Under the pieces are notes generated by a model. It was given only the letters and a program-made list of their open reading frames with translations. It made no database searches and had not been told where the DNA came from. The translations under genes and the position numbers were made by a program. A stretch of DNA of 64,000 nucleotides from JACVRN01 sp963715565. Its GTDB lineage: Bacteria; Acidobacteriota; Blastocatellia; Pyrinomonadales; Pyrinomonadaceae. The DNA lies in NCBI GenBank assembly GCA_963715565.1, contig OY970256.1:4712001-4776000 (forward strand), written 5' to 3'. This document shows, piece after piece, positions 6,461 through 15,201 of this stretch. Numbering within the stretch: the stretch's first letter is position 1; each line of letters begins with the position of its first letter.

Positions 6461-7828
6461 ATGCGAAAGCGGAAGTCGGCGGGCATAAGCCGCCGCGAGT
6501 TTGTGAGCGCCGCCGTCGCGGGCGCGTGTTTCGCCGCCGTGCCCGGCATGTCGCTTTCTGCCGCACGCCGTCCTAATGTGCTGTTCATTCTGGCGGACGA
6601 CCTTGGCTATGGCGACCTCAGTTGTTTCGGGCGACCGGATTACACGACACCCAATCTGGATCGCATGGCACAGCAGGGTGTTCGCTTCAACAATGCGTAT
6701 TCTGCGTCTCCTGTATGCACGCCGACGCGATGTGCTTTTATCACGGGGCGCTATCCGTCCAGAACTCCGGTCGGGCTTGAGGAGCCGCTGGCATGGAAAA
6801 AGAATTTAGGCGACCGTGTAAACAGTGTGGGCCTTTCACCAGAGCATCCGACGATTGCTTCTCTGCTGAAGAAGAACGGCTACGCGACGGCGCTGGTAGG
6901 CAAGTGGCATCTTGGTTATCTGCCCGTCTTCGGACCCATTCAAAGCGGGTTTGACGAGTTCTTTGGAATCATGAGCGGCGGCGTTGATTATTTCAGTTAC
7001 AAGGATGCGTTCGGAGAAGCAGACCTCTTTGAAGATAAAGTTACGGTCGAGCGTGTAGGCTATCTCACGGACCTGCTCACCGCGCGCGCCGTAGAGTTTA
7101 TCTCGCGCACCCACACACGCCCTTTCTATCTGAGCCTTCATTACACTGCGCCGCATTGGCCGTGGGAGGGACCGTCAGATTTGGAAGTCAGCCGCAAGCA
7201 GAAGGGCGGCTACGGCGGCTTTACTAGCGGAGGGTCGCTGGCGACTTATGCGGCGATGATGAAAAGTCTGGACGACGGAGTCGGTCAGGTGATGAGCGCA
7301 TTGAAGAAAGCAGGGCTGGATAGAGACACGCTCGTTATCTTTACCAGCGACAACGGGGGCGAGCGCTTTTCTTACAACTGGCCCTTCTCGGGGAAGAAGT
7401 TTGAGCTGCTGGAAGGTGGAATCAGAGTGCCCGCGATTGTTCGTTGGCCGGGCGTCATCCCGGCGGGTCGTTCCACTGAACAAGTGGCGATTACTATGGA
7501 CTGGACGGCGACCATACTTTCCGCCACGCAAACCAGAGCGGACATTAATTATCCGCTCGACGGCTATGACTTGTTCGCGGTGAGCAAGGGCGAGCGTGCA
7601 GCCTTTGAGCGAAAACTTTTCTGGCGACACGCCAAACAGATTGCGGTCAGGAGCGGGAAATGGAAGTACTTCAAGGATGTAGAAAAGGAATATCTCTTTG
7701 ACCTCTCGGTTGACCAGAGAGAGCAGGCGGATTTCAAGGAGCAGCATCCGGAGGTGCTTCGGCAATTGCGAAGTGAGTTTCAGAAGTGGGAGGCTCAAGT
7801 GTTGCCCCGTCCCAAGGACGGGGCATGA
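6461..7828 (+). CDS. Tat-exported sulfatase
   Basis: Hydrolase of the alkaline-phosphatase superfamily, 455 residues. The N-terminus carries a twin-arginine motif (ISRREFV, residues 9-15) followed by a hydrophobic AAVAGACFAAV segment, predicting folded export. The catalytic core starts PNVLFILADDLGYGD with metal aspartates at 46-47. The C-T-P-T-R motif at residues 86-90 supplies Cys86 for formylglycine conversion, so it should be an active type I sulfatase needing an FGE or equivalent enzyme. TGRYPSR, VGKWHLG and TSDNGGE are further family motifs. ATG 6461 follows AGGAGA, which decides the start over an upstream in-frame ATG. Likely cleaves sulfate esters of polysaccharides; exact substrate unknown. 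Confidence 0.92.
   Translation: MRKRKSAGISRREFVSAAVAGACFAAVPGMSLSAARRPNVLFILADDLGYGDLSCFGRPDYTTPNLDRMAQQGVRFNNAYSASPVCTPTRCAFITGRYPSRTPVGLEEPLAWKKNLGDRVNSVGLSPEHPTIASLLKKNGYATALVGKWHLGYLPVFGPIQSGFDEFFGIMSGGVDYFSYKDAFGEADLFEDKVTVERVGYLTDLLTARAVEFISRTHTRPFYLSLHYTAPHWPWEGPSDLEVSRKQKGGYGGFTSGGSLATYAAMMKSLDDGVGQVMSALKKAGLDRDTLVIFTSDNGGERFSYNWPFSGKKFELLEGGIRVPAIVRWPGVIPAGRSTEQVAITMDWTATILSATQTRADINYPLDGYDLFAVSKGERAAFERKLFWRHAKQIAVRSGKWKYFKDVEKEYLFDLSVDQREQADFKEQHPEVLRQLRSEFQKWEAQVLPRPKDGA
7803..7825 (+). terminator. hairpin at the sulfatase stop codon
   Basis: TGCCCCGTCC-CAA-GGACGGGGCA forms a 10-bp perfect stem inside the last codons, ending directly at the TGA. There is no U-tract, so it may be a terminator of reduced strength or a 3' stabiliser. 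Confidence 0.35.
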
Positions 7829-7838
7829 CCTAACAAAA

Positions 7839-7873
7839 CTGTAGGGGCAGAGGACTTGTCTCTGCCCCTACAG
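7839..7873. repeat. palindromic hairpin between sulfatase and amidohydrolase
   Basis: Perfect 14-bp inverted repeat CTGTAGGGGCAGAG / CTCTGCCCCTACAG with a 7-base loop. It looks like a single REP-type unit rather than a classical terminator (no U run). It separates the sulfatase gene from the next gene. Confidence 0.6.
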
Positions 7874-7897
7874 AATTATTCGTCCTCAGAACGCTCT

Positions 7898-8788
7898 ATG
7901 AAGTTACTCAAGGTTGCTTTGCTGCAAATGACGGGCTGCGGTGATGACAGGGATGCCAACCTTGCCAAAGGGGAGAGCTTTTGTCGGCGTGCTCACGCGA
8001 TGGGAGCAGACATCGCGCTCTTTCCGGAAATGTGGAGCGTCGGCATGACGTTCTTCGACGCGAAGCTCGAAGGCGCGCGTGAGCGTTGGCAGGCACAGGC
8101 TATCAGCCGGGACGATTCTTTTATCACTCACTTTCGTCATCTTGCACGAGAGTTGAAGATGGCTCTTGCGCTCACCTACCTTGAGAAGTGGAACGGCGCG
8201 CCGCGTAATTCCGTGTCGCTCATAGACCGTCATGGCGACATCGTGCTCACCTACGCGAAAGTTCATACCTGCGAGTTTGATTTGGAGTGCGCGCTCACGC
8301 CCGGCGATGGGTTTCCGGTTTGCGTGCTCGATACCGTAGAGGGCGAGGTACGCGTAGGATTTATGATCTGCTTTGACAGGGAATTCCCGGAAGCGGCGCG
8401 TATCCTGATGCTCGGAGGCGCAGAGATTGTTCTCACACCGAACGCCTGTACCTTAGACGAGCATCGCATCGGCCAATTCAAAACACGCGCTTTTGAGAAC
8501 ATGATTGGCGTCGCGATGACTAATTACGCCGCTCCACAAAACAACGGGCATTCCATAGCCTTCGACGCTGTGGCCTATCCTGTCGAAGACGGTGATGCCA
8601 GAAATACTTTGATTGTCGAAGCCGGAGAGAGTGAAGATGTCTATCTGGCGACGTTCGACATAGACAGCATACGCGCTTATCGCCAGCGAGAGGCGTGGGG
8701 CAACTCTTATCGCAGACCACGCCTTTACAAGACGCTCATCACAGAAGAAGTCGAGCCGCCATTTGTTCGCACGGATGCCACAAGGTGA
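7898..8788 (+). CDS. carbon-nitrogen hydrolase (nitrilase superfamily)
   Basis: Cytoplasmic amidohydrolase of 296 residues. The Glu-Lys-Cys catalytic triad is visible: Glu44 in LFPEMW, Lys121 in TYAKVHTCEF and Cys158 in GFMICFDREFPEAARIL. These enzymes hydrolyse amides, ureido compounds or nitriles. The family here (carbamoylputrescine amidase/omega-amidase-like) cannot be narrowed from sequence alone. ATG 7898 begins the conserved KVALLQM strand; the earlier in-frame ATG at 7856 lies in the hairpin region. It ends 57 bases before an M20 amidohydrolase gene on the same strand, so the two may work in successive amide hydrolyses. Confidence 0.88.
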   Translation: MKLLKVALLQMTGCGDDRDANLAKGESFCRRAHAMGADIALFPEMWSVGMTFFDAKLEGARERWQAQAISRDDSFITHFRHLARELKMALALTYLEKWNGAPRNSVSLIDRHGDIVLTYAKVHTCEFDLECALTPGDGFPVCVLDTVEGEVRVGFMICFDREFPEAARILMLGGAEIVLTPNACTLDEHRIGQFKTRAFENMIGVAMTNYAAPQNNGHSIAFDAVAYPVEDGDARNTLIVEAGESEDVYLATFDIDSIRAYRQREAWGNSYRRPRLYKTLITEEVEPPFVRTDATR

Positions 8789-8845
8789 CACTGCGCGCGA
8801 TTAGTTATAGTGAATTGAAAACCACTCCTGGAAAAGGAAAGCACT

Positions 8846-9997
8846 ATGAATGCTAAGGACGGCGCGCGCGAGCGATTCGACGCGGTACGCGAGAGCCTGA
8901 TTGATTTGAGCCACAGGATTCACGCTCATCCGGAGCTTGGCTTTGAAGAGGAGCGTGCTTCCGCATGGCTCTCGGAGTCACTGGCGGATGCGGGCTTTGA
9001 AGTCGAAAGCGGCGTCTGTGAATTGCCTACGGCCTTTATCGCGCGACGCGGGAGCGGCCCGCTGCATCTGGCTATCTGTGCCGAATACGATTGTCTGCCC
9101 GGCATAGGCCACGCCTGCGGGCACAATATCATTGCCGCTTCAGCCGTCGGCGCTAGCATAGCTGCGGCACAGGTGGCCGATGATTTGGGATTAACAATCA
9201 GCGTCGTCGGCACACCGGCAGAGGAAGGCGGAGGCGGCAAGATATTGCTCCTTGAGCGCGGGGCGTTTGACGGCGTGCATGCTGCGATGATGGTTCATCC
9301 TGCTCCTTACGAAGTCGCCGTTCCCAAAATCATCGCGGCCTCTATGTTTGAGGTCAACTACACCGGGAAGGAGGCGCACGCTTCCGCTTTTCCGGAGCTT
9401 GGCATCAACGCCGCCGACGCGTTGACCATAGCGCAGACAGCCATCGGCCTCCTGCGCCAGCACCTGCGCCCCACAGACAGAATCCACGGCATTATTACCA
9501 AAGGCGGCGATGCGCCCAATATCATTCCGGCACACACGGCTGCGAATTACATGATTCGCGCGCAGACCTTGGACGAGCTGGAAGAGCTGCGCCCGAAGGT
9601 TCACAGATGTTTCGAGGCCGGTGCGCTGGCGACAGGCGCAAAGCTGGACATACGCGGCGCGGACAAACTGTATGCTCACATGATTCACGATGTAGAAATA
9701 GCTGCTTTGTATCAAAGCAACGCCGAGCGTCTGGGCCGCACGTTTCCGGATTTGGGCGCGATGCTTGAGCGCGGGACCGGCTCGACAGACATGGGTAATG
9801 TCTCGCTGGCGCTGCCCTCCATACATCCCTTTGTCAGCATAGACTCGTTCCCGGCTGTGAATCATCAGCCGGAGTTCACGGCACACTGCGCGACAGAGGC
9901 TGCTGATAAAGCTCTGCTTGACGGCGCGCTCGCGATGGCGTGGACAGCTATAGACATTGCCGAAAATAAGAGCGTGCGCGAGCGCCTCATGAAATAG
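8846..9997 (+). CDS. M20 family amidohydrolase/peptidase
   Basis: Zinc-dependent amidohydrolase of 383 residues. IHAHPELGFEEERAS opens the catalytic domain, and AICAEYDCLPGIGHACGHN supplies the aspartate and histidine ligands. TPAEEGGGGK contains the catalytic glutamate pair, and MMVHPAPYE follows. The inserted dimerisation domain runs through FEVNYTGKEAHASAFPELGINA. TGSTDMGNVS and HQPEFT near the C-terminus complete the metal site. The features fit the AbgB/aminoacylase-like M20D subgroup, which cleaves N-acyl or p-aminobenzoyl amino acids. A GGAAAAGGAAAG ribosome binding region precedes ATG 8846. Probably functions with the upstream nitrilase-family enzyme in catabolism; substrate not known. 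Confidence 0.9.
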   Translation: MNAKDGARERFDAVRESLIDLSHRIHAHPELGFEEERASAWLSESLADAGFEVESGVCELPTAFIARRGSGPLHLAICAEYDCLPGIGHACGHNIIAASAVGASIAAAQVADDLGLTISVVGTPAEEGGGGKILLLERGAFDGVHAAMMVHPAPYEVAVPKIIAASMFEVNYTGKEAHASAFPELGINAADALTIAQTAIGLLRQHLRPTDRIHGIITKGGDAPNIIPAHTAANYMIRAQTLDELEELRPKVHRCFEAGALATGAKLDIRGADKLYAHMIHDVEIAALYQSNAERLGRTFPDLGAMLERGTGSTDMGNVSLALPSIHPFVSIDSFPAVNHQPEFTAHCATEAADKALLDGALAMAWTAIDIAENKSVRERLMK

Positions 9998-10013
9998 CTT
10001 TCATGTTTTGAAA

Positions 10014-10156
10014 GCCATTCACCGCCGAGACGCAGAAGAAAACAAGGCAAAAGGTAAAAGGTAAAAGGCAAAAGTCAGGGGAAGCCACATTAAATTAAAT
10101 GTGGTTCTCCGCCGAACTTTTACCTTTTTACTTTCTCTGTGCCTCTGCGGTGAGTT
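10014..10156. repeat. palindromic intergenic repeat between convergent genes
   Basis: The left edge ATTCACCGCCGAGACGCAG and the right edge CTCTGTGCCTCTGCGGTGAG are imperfect inverted repeats of the CACCGCCGAGACGC family. Inside lie GTAAAAGGTAAAAGG and its complement CTTTTACCTTTTTAC, and a central hairpin CCACATTAA / TTAATGTGG. The whole can fold into one long cruciform. It sits between convergent genes and may end both transcripts. Confidence 0.6.
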
Positions 10157-11239
10157 TTATCTGCTCCGACCTTTACGGCCCGTTTTAGTTGCGCGCTTCT
10201 TCGCCCCGCCTCTCGCTGCGCTTTTCTTCGCAGCCTTCTTACCAGCCTTCTTCGCGGCCTTCGCGGCAGTCTTCTTTGAGGATTTCTTAGCCGCCTTCTT
10301 AGCAGCTTTTTTCGCAGGCTTCTTCACCGCTGCCTTTACAGCTTTCTTCACAGCTTTCTTCGCGCTCTTCTTAGCAGCCTTCTTCGCTGTCTTCTTCGCG
10401 CTCTTTGCCATTCCCTTGGCCGAAGCGCCGAAGAGGAGCCTCCATGTGGCTGGACCGACGATGCCGTCGCCCGCGACGCCGTTGTTGCGCTGGAAAGCAA
10501 TTACCGCCCGGCGTGTGCCCGGACCAAAGTCGCCGTCTACGGAGACGTTAAACCCGAGGTCTCTGAGTCGTTGCTGCATTGTCCGGACGGCTGCGCCACG
10601 GCTGCCCTGACGCAGGGGCGTGCCCGGATAGGACGGAGCAGCACCAGCATCCGCCACGGGTTGGTCCGAAGTTGATATAGGAGCCGTGGGTGGAGGCGGA
10701 GCCACGTCGCCGTCATCGCGGCTTAAAACTTTCTTGGCCCGCTCGTAAAATTTGATGCGGTCGGGCAAGCCGTTAAACCCGCCGTTGATGCGTTTGGTGA
10801 TGGTCCTGAAATCCTGTTGATCCGCCAGCTCGTTCAAGCCGCGTGATTTCCAGAAAAGCCCGGCAATCCGAAAGCCGACCTCGGGTGTCGCGGCCATCGT
10901 CGGGTTGTTAATCAAATCAAGGCCCAGCAGGTCGCCAAACTTTTTATAGTTAGCGCGGCCCGTCAATTGAATCGGCCCGCGTCCCTTGTAGCGTCGCCCG
11001 TCACCGGGCTGCGTGTTGCCCAGGTCTCGACGGCCTTCATAAGCCGCGCCGGAAGCAATCTCTTCCATAAAGCGCAGCTCGCCCGATTCATGAGCCAGTT
11101 GTGCCAGAAAGGCTGCTTCGCGCAAGTAAGTAGTAATGCCGAATTCCTGCATTGCTTGCTGGATGAAAGGGAGATAAGCGGCGCGCTTCTGCGCCGAACA
11201 ATTAGTCATAATTTGACGGAGTTCGTCGTCGGTGACCAT
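10157..11239 (-). CDS. GH19-like endolysin with PG-binding domain and H1-like tail
   Basis: Predicted peptidoglycan or chitin hydrolase of 360 residues. Residues 1-170 resemble the GH19 lysozyme/chitinase fold, with AAFLAQLAHESGELRFMEE containing the catalytic-type glutamate, and YKGRGPIQLTGRANY. A linker rich in proline follows, then a peptidoglycan-binding type 1 domain near 205-270 (LRQGSRGAAVRTMQQRLRDLGF). The last 85 residues are almost only Lys and Ala (AKKAAKK repeats), like histone H1. No signal peptide is visible. ATG 11239 is preferred to the in-frame TTG at 11245 because AGGAGG lies 9 bases before the ATG but only 3 before the TTG. The basic tail may bind cell wall polymers or DNA. 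Confidence 0.85.
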   Translation of the reverse strand: MVTDDELRQIMTNCSAQKRAAYLPFIQQAMQEFGITTYLREAAFLAQLAHESGELRFMEEIASGAAYEGRRDLGNTQPGDGRRYKGRGPIQLTGRANYKKFGDLLGLDLINNPTMAATPEVGFRIAGLFWKSRGLNELADQQDFRTITKRINGGFNGLPDRIKFYERAKKVLSRDDGDVAPPPPTAPISTSDQPVADAGAAPSYPGTPLRQGSRGAAVRTMQQRLRDLGFNVSVDGDFGPGTRRAVIAFQRNNGVAGDGIVGPATWRLLFGASAKGMAKSAKKTAKKAAKKSAKKAVKKAVKAAVKKPAKKAAKKAAKKSSKKTAAKAAKKAGKKAAKKSAARGGAKKRATKTGRKGRSR

Positions 11240-11814
11240 CTTCAATATCCTCCTGGGCGGAATTGGAAATCGGGAGCCGGGCGTCTATGTCCGGCTGGCC
11301 TGAGTTAAACGGGACTCACCAGCGAGGTGTTATCAACTGGTGAAACGAGAAGACGCAGGCAAGATACCCTTGCCTCAACGACGTGTCAATTGTCAGCCGG
11401 AACACGAAAAGCCGTGAATCGTAAATCGTAAATCGTAAATAGAAAAACTGCTTTTCTTCCATTGACGATTCACGATTCACGATTCACGGCTTTTCGTGTT
11501 TCATAACAAAGTATTGACATCCGTCTCCCGCAGGCATATTTTTGCCCGCAGGCGTACAGGTGGTGAAAGCGATTGGGATGATTTTCGGCGGCCACGTCTT
11601 CGTCAAGGCTTCGTGGTCGGCGGAATAATCGCCCGGACACTCTGCCGCGCGCGCCTCTTTATCTTCCGCGCCAATCTTCATCTAGCTGGCGCGCGAACAG
11701 GCAACTTTCCTTGAACAGGGTACGCGAGCCCTCGCCGGTCTCAAAAAATTCTTATGCACTTCAAGTGCAGCCGCCCGTCCAACCACGCGGCCTGAACCAT
11801 TTGAAGGAGAAGCA
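11240..11814. other. intergenic region between divergent wall-hydrolase genes
   Basis: No gene called. It contains the 100-base inverted repeat at 11401-11500. A 65-codon open frame on the minus strand (11484-11681) has two cysteines and reads AFTTCTPAGKNMPAGDGC, but it has no Shine-Dalgarno and no family I recognise, so it is left out. AAGGAGAAG before 11815 is the ribosome binding site of the next gene. Confidence 0.5.
11401..11500. repeat. 100-base inverted repeat with 7-mer tandem core
   Basis: AACACGAAAAGCCGTGAATC at the left edge is mirrored by GATTCACGGCTTTTCGTGTT at the right edge. Next to each edge are tandem heptamers (AAATCGT on the left, ACGATTC on the right). The centre is AGAAAAACTGCTTTTCTTCC. 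It could form a long stem-loop. Confidence 0.8.
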
Positions 11815-13353
11815 ATGAGCGCAAAGGATAAGCCAGCTTCGAAAAGAGCTTCAAAGGAAGTTTCGAAGAAAGCTGCGAAGCAAACTTCGAAGCAGACTCC
11901 AACGAAAGCTTCTAAGAAAGTTTCGCGCAAAGATGCAGGAGCGACGCCCGGCACGAAGGGAGTGCCCCGGTCATCGGCGCGTGCCTCGACGATGAAAGAT
12001 TTTAATCTGCCCGTCGCGCAGCCTATCGCGTGTTGGAGATTGGAGAACACGCAGTTCGAGTTTGACTCCGCTTTTATCAAGCCGGAAATCGCGCTTGAGC
12101 TGGCGGGCTTCTCCCGTCTCTGGGAGCGACAGGGCAGACCGCCGCTCTCCATCTTCGGCCACGCAGACCCGTCGGGCGACGATAACCACAACAAGAACCT
12201 GAGCGGGCGGCGCGCTTCCGCCGTTTACGGATTGTTGACGCGCGAAACAAGATTGTGGGAGGAGCTGTATTCCCGCCCGTTCGCCACCGACAACTGGGGA
12301 CTAAAATCCGTACAGGCCATGCTCGCCACGATAGGCTTCGACGTCGGTAAACCCGACGGCATCTCCGGCCCAAAGACAACCGCCGCCATCAAGAGCTTTC
12401 AGGCCGCGAACGGATTGACGGCTGACGGCGTCAACGGACCCAAAACACGCGCGCAACTATTTCTCACTTACATGGACGCCATCTGTCGCGACGAGAGCGG
12501 CAACCCTTTCAGCATCTCGAAGACGGACTTTCTGGCGCGCGGGGCAGACGTGGACGGCAAAGGCGACTATCAGGGGTGCAGCGAATTTAACCCGATCATG
12601 CTTTTCTCCAAAGCGGAGAATAAAGAGCTGAGTAAGTTTCAAAACAAGGCCGCAAGGGACGCGGCCAACGCCGTCAATCGCCGCGTGCTCATCTATCTTT
12701 TCCCTCCGGGCACGAGCATCAATCCTTCGCTCTGGCCCTGTCCGAGAGCGAAAGAAGGCGTCGCGGGCTGCAAGCTCGTCTTCTTCCCAGACGGCGACGC
12801 GCGCCGCGCCTTTCAGGACGAGCACCGCGAGTACGAGAAGGATAAGAACACCTTCGCGTGTGCTTTCTATGACACGCTCACGCAACTTTCTTCCTGCGAG
12901 TCAAGACGCAAGATTTTGCGCGTGCGCCTCTTCGACTCGCAGAAGAACGCCATCGCCAACGCTCCTTACCGTCTCACAATTCTGGATACGGGCGACGAGC
13001 GAACGGGGACCGCGCAGCCCGACGGAACGCTCGTCGAAACAGATTTGCTCGCCGCCACCAACTGCGTGCTGCGCTGGGGCGACCCGCGACAGAAACAGAA
13101 GCCCATGCCGCTCGGCTATCAGACCACGCTTTCGCTGAACATCGCTGTGGACGAACAGGACGAGGCGAGCTTTGCTCGTCGCCTGAGCAATCTGGGCTAC
13201 CCGGAGACGAAATCACTTGCCGACCGCGTGAGCGCCTTTCAGCGTGATTATGGTTTGACGGAAACGGGGAAGCTGGACCCCAACACAAAAACTACGATTC
13301 TGGACGCAGCCAATTTCGGGCTCTCGAAAAGCGAAATCGCTATGAAGGATTAA
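11815..13353 (+). CDS. OmpA-like/peptidoglycan-binding protein with Lys-rich N-terminus
   Basis: Protein of 512 residues, domains in order. Residues 1-50 are a Lys/Ser/Ala-rich tail with repeated SKKASK-type units. Residues 70-145 form an OmpA-C-like domain (FDSAFIKPE...LSIFGHADPSGDDNHNKNLSGRRASAV). Residues 160-220 form a peptidoglycan-binding type 1 domain (VQAMLATIGFDVGKPDGISGPKTTAAIKSFQ). A middle part contains several cysteines, followed by an immunoglobulin-like region (APYRLTILDTGDERTGTAQPDG). A second peptidoglycan-binding repeat lies near the C-terminus (FARRLSNLGYPETKSLADRVSAFQRDYGL). No signal peptide. Such OmpA/PGB multidomain proteins occur in cell-wall and contractile-injection contexts; here no injection-system gene is nearby. 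Precedes a GH18-like gene by 19 bases, so probably one operon. Confidence 0.75.
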   Translation: MSAKDKPASKRASKEVSKKAAKQTSKQTPTKASKKVSRKDAGATPGTKGVPRSSARASTMKDFNLPVAQPIACWRLENTQFEFDSAFIKPEIALELAGFSRLWERQGRPPLSIFGHADPSGDDNHNKNLSGRRASAVYGLLTRETRLWEELYSRPFATDNWGLKSVQAMLATIGFDVGKPDGISGPKTTAAIKSFQAANGLTADGVNGPKTRAQLFLTYMDAICRDESGNPFSISKTDFLARGADVDGKGDYQGCSEFNPIMLFSKAENKELSKFQNKAARDAANAVNRRVLIYLFPPGTSINPSLWPCPRAKEGVAGCKLVFFPDGDARRAFQDEHREYEKDKNTFACAFYDTLTQLSSCESRRKILRVRLFDSQKNAIANAPYRLTILDTGDERTGTAQPDGTLVETDLLAATNCVLRWGDPRQKQKPMPLGYQTTLSLNIAVDEQDEASFARRLSNLGYPETKSLADRVSAFQRDYGLTETGKLDPNTKTTILDAANFGLSKSEIAMKD

Positions 13354-13372
13354 ACATTAAAACGGAGGACGT

Positions 13373-14764
13373 ATGGGCGAAAACGAAAACAGGCTGGGCG
13401 CGGCTCCGAACCCGCGCTGCCGCGTGTCCGCGTGGGTTGACCCGACCGTGTTCATGAACGGTTTCAGGAGGGCTGATGGCGTCTTCGTGGCTAATATGAA
13501 CAATCTCTTCAAGAAAGACGCGCTGGTGAAAGAAGTCTTCTCCGGCGGGCCTGACCCCGAGAACGGATTCCGTGTGCTCGATGATGTCTCGCTGCTCAAG
13601 ACGTTCCGCGAAGACGACAAGGCTACGAAAATGAAGATCGTCTGGGACGATAGCATCTTGCAAGGCGCGACAGACGACCGCCGCCGCGACTTTTACCAGC
13701 AAGTCATCAAACACTGCCACGATGTTCTAGGCGTCCAATGTCTGGTCGGGTACGGGCTCGACAAGGCGGGCAACACTCAATTGGATATGTGGCTGAAGGA
13801 GAGTATTCCGAACCCGAGTATTGATGCCGTCACGGACGAGATCGTAAAGTTCTGCGAAACGAACCTGCCCGGCTACGACGGCATCAGCTTCGACATAGAA
13901 GGTCTCACTCCGAACGCGGGGAACGTGGAGCTAGTCAAAAAGAATCTGGTGGAGTTCTACCAGACGCTCGCGCGCAAACTGCTCAGCCCGCCCATCATCT
14001 CGAAGAAGCTGCCGCAACCGGCCAACTTCAACGCAGGCTATGATCGCATCGTGGCCTTTGCAGCGGCGGGCCTGCTCGGCGCGGTCAAAGACCCGCCGAC
14101 GCCTCAAAAGCCGAAACCTATATCGGACGGGAAGATGAAGAAGTCGCGGCTTTTGAAACACGAGGGCAACAACTCTGCAAATCCGCTCCTCAAAGACGGG
14201 AACGACTTCGTCTCGAAGTCCGTGCCGCTCGACGCAGACCTTGCCTACCAAGTGCACGACTACGACGCGGCCCACGGCGACCGCAACCTGCTGGTGCGCC
14301 CCATGGCTTACGACAACTTTCTACGCACAGAACCGCCGCACTTTCTGGACGACTGGCACGCGGACATCTGTCGTTACGTGAGCAACGACCTCAACCTTCA
14401 CCCGGGCAATTTCCAACTGGGCGTCAAAACCATCATTGGCCCTGGGCAGAAAGACCGCCCGAATCCAAAGAAGCCCGGTGAAATGATTATCGGCATGGAC
14501 GGCGTGATGGGCGGAAGCACGCCCCCCGTCGACCCTCAAACGCGCATAAAGCACGTCAGGGAGCGCTGCAGCAATCTGCTGAGCCTGCACAAATACGGCA
14601 TTGTCTTCTTCCCCACGAGCAAGGAGTTCTGGAAGGATGCGAACGAGACGCTCAACCCGTCCGTCCCGGAGGCCGGGCGTGTGGCTGGCGAGCCTATCCA
14701 GTGCCCGCTCAATAAAGCGGCGCTGGCGATTTTGAATAAAGTGCCCAAGCCTTCTTTAAAGTGA
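13373..14764 (+). CDS. GH18-like glycoside hydrolase, putative
   Basis: Protein of 463 residues. LPGYDGISFDIEGLTPNAGN near residues 160-180 matches the GH18 active-site pattern DGxxxDxE, with the glutamate as expected acid. Upstream strands MKIVWDD and QCLVGYGLDKAGNTQLDMWL fit a TIM barrel. The first 20 residues contain no export signal. An AACGGAGGA ribosome binding site precedes ATG 13373, 19 bases after the OmpA-like gene. With the GH19-like gene divergently upstream, the three form a chitin or peptidoglycan degrading set. The family match rests on one motif plus fold impression, so a structure-based check is needed to separate it from other barrel enzymes. Confidence 0.6.
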   Translation: MGENENRLGAAPNPRCRVSAWVDPTVFMNGFRRADGVFVANMNNLFKKDALVKEVFSGGPDPENGFRVLDDVSLLKTFREDDKATKMKIVWDDSILQGATDDRRRDFYQQVIKHCHDVLGVQCLVGYGLDKAGNTQLDMWLKESIPNPSIDAVTDEIVKFCETNLPGYDGISFDIEGLTPNAGNVELVKKNLVEFYQTLARKLLSPPIISKKLPQPANFNAGYDRIVAFAAAGLLGAVKDPPTPQKPKPISDGKMKKSRLLKHEGNNSANPLLKDGNDFVSKSVPLDADLAYQVHDYDAAHGDRNLLVRPMAYDNFLRTEPPHFLDDWHADICRYVSNDLNLHPGNFQLGVKTIIGPGQKDRPNPKKPGEMIIGMDGVMGGSTPPVDPQTRIKHVRERCSNLLSLHKYGIVFFPTSKEFWKDANETLNPSVPEAGRVAGEPIQCPLNKAALAILNKVPKPSLK

Positions 14765-15201
14765 GCGGCGCGAGCGCGAAGGGCCGAGAAGTGTGTGATT
14801 TCACGCGGGGGGCTTGTCAGGGCGTGCCGTGAGCCCGCATACTAAGCCCGAGCCGCAGGCAATCGCGGATTTGGCCGCCCGTTCGGCAAATCAACCGCCC
14901 GAAGTGGCCTGGAAGCGGTCGGTTATCGTTCGCTGGCCGCGTCGTGGGCGCTAGATCAGGGGTGGGCTACACGAAAAGGTTGGCGCGGCACACGAAAAAG
15001 AGCTAAATTTTTATCGGGCAAGACAACGACGCGCGAGACGGGCCGCATCACAAGCCATTGGAGAAAAACCCCTTGGGGCGCGCTCCAAACCGACCGCTTC
15101 CCAGACGGTCGAGAGCGCCTGAAGGGTTTTGACGGAAACCTCCATCAAGGTCTAGCGGCCACGCCGCGAAGTCGGTTCACAATAAAGCAGCGAGGTGATG
15201 A
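14765..15201. other. intergenic region with structured leader
   Basis: No gene seen. The stretch 15061-15143 can fold into an elongated hairpin, listed separately. The part before it (14765-15000) is GC-rich without motifs I recognise. Confidence 0.5.
15061..15143 (+). ncRNA. possible structured leader upstream of ECF sigma gene
   Basis: Three nested helices are visible. AAAACCCCTT pairs with GAAGGGTTTT, GGCGCGCTC pairs (with a bulge) with GAGCGCC, and GACCG pairs with CGGTC around a CTTCCCAGA loop. It lies about 60 bases upstream of the sigma-factor start and could be an attenuator or leader. It matches no RNA class I know. Confidence 0.3.

Noticed and set aside
10101..10610. Phe/Ala-rich plus-strand frame opposite the Lys/Ala tail
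   Set aside because: AAGAAG-type codons read backwards give CTTCTT (Leu/Phe), which imitates a membrane protein.
11484..11681. Minus-strand 65-codon frame with cysteines
   Set aside because: No Shine-Dalgarno and no family resemblance. It partly overlaps the 11401-11500 hairpin, and evidence is too thin for a gene call.
11815..14764. Contractile injection system cargo
   Set aside because: OmpA/PG-binding and hydrolase proteins can be such cargo, but no sheath, tube, baseplate or spike genes are present.
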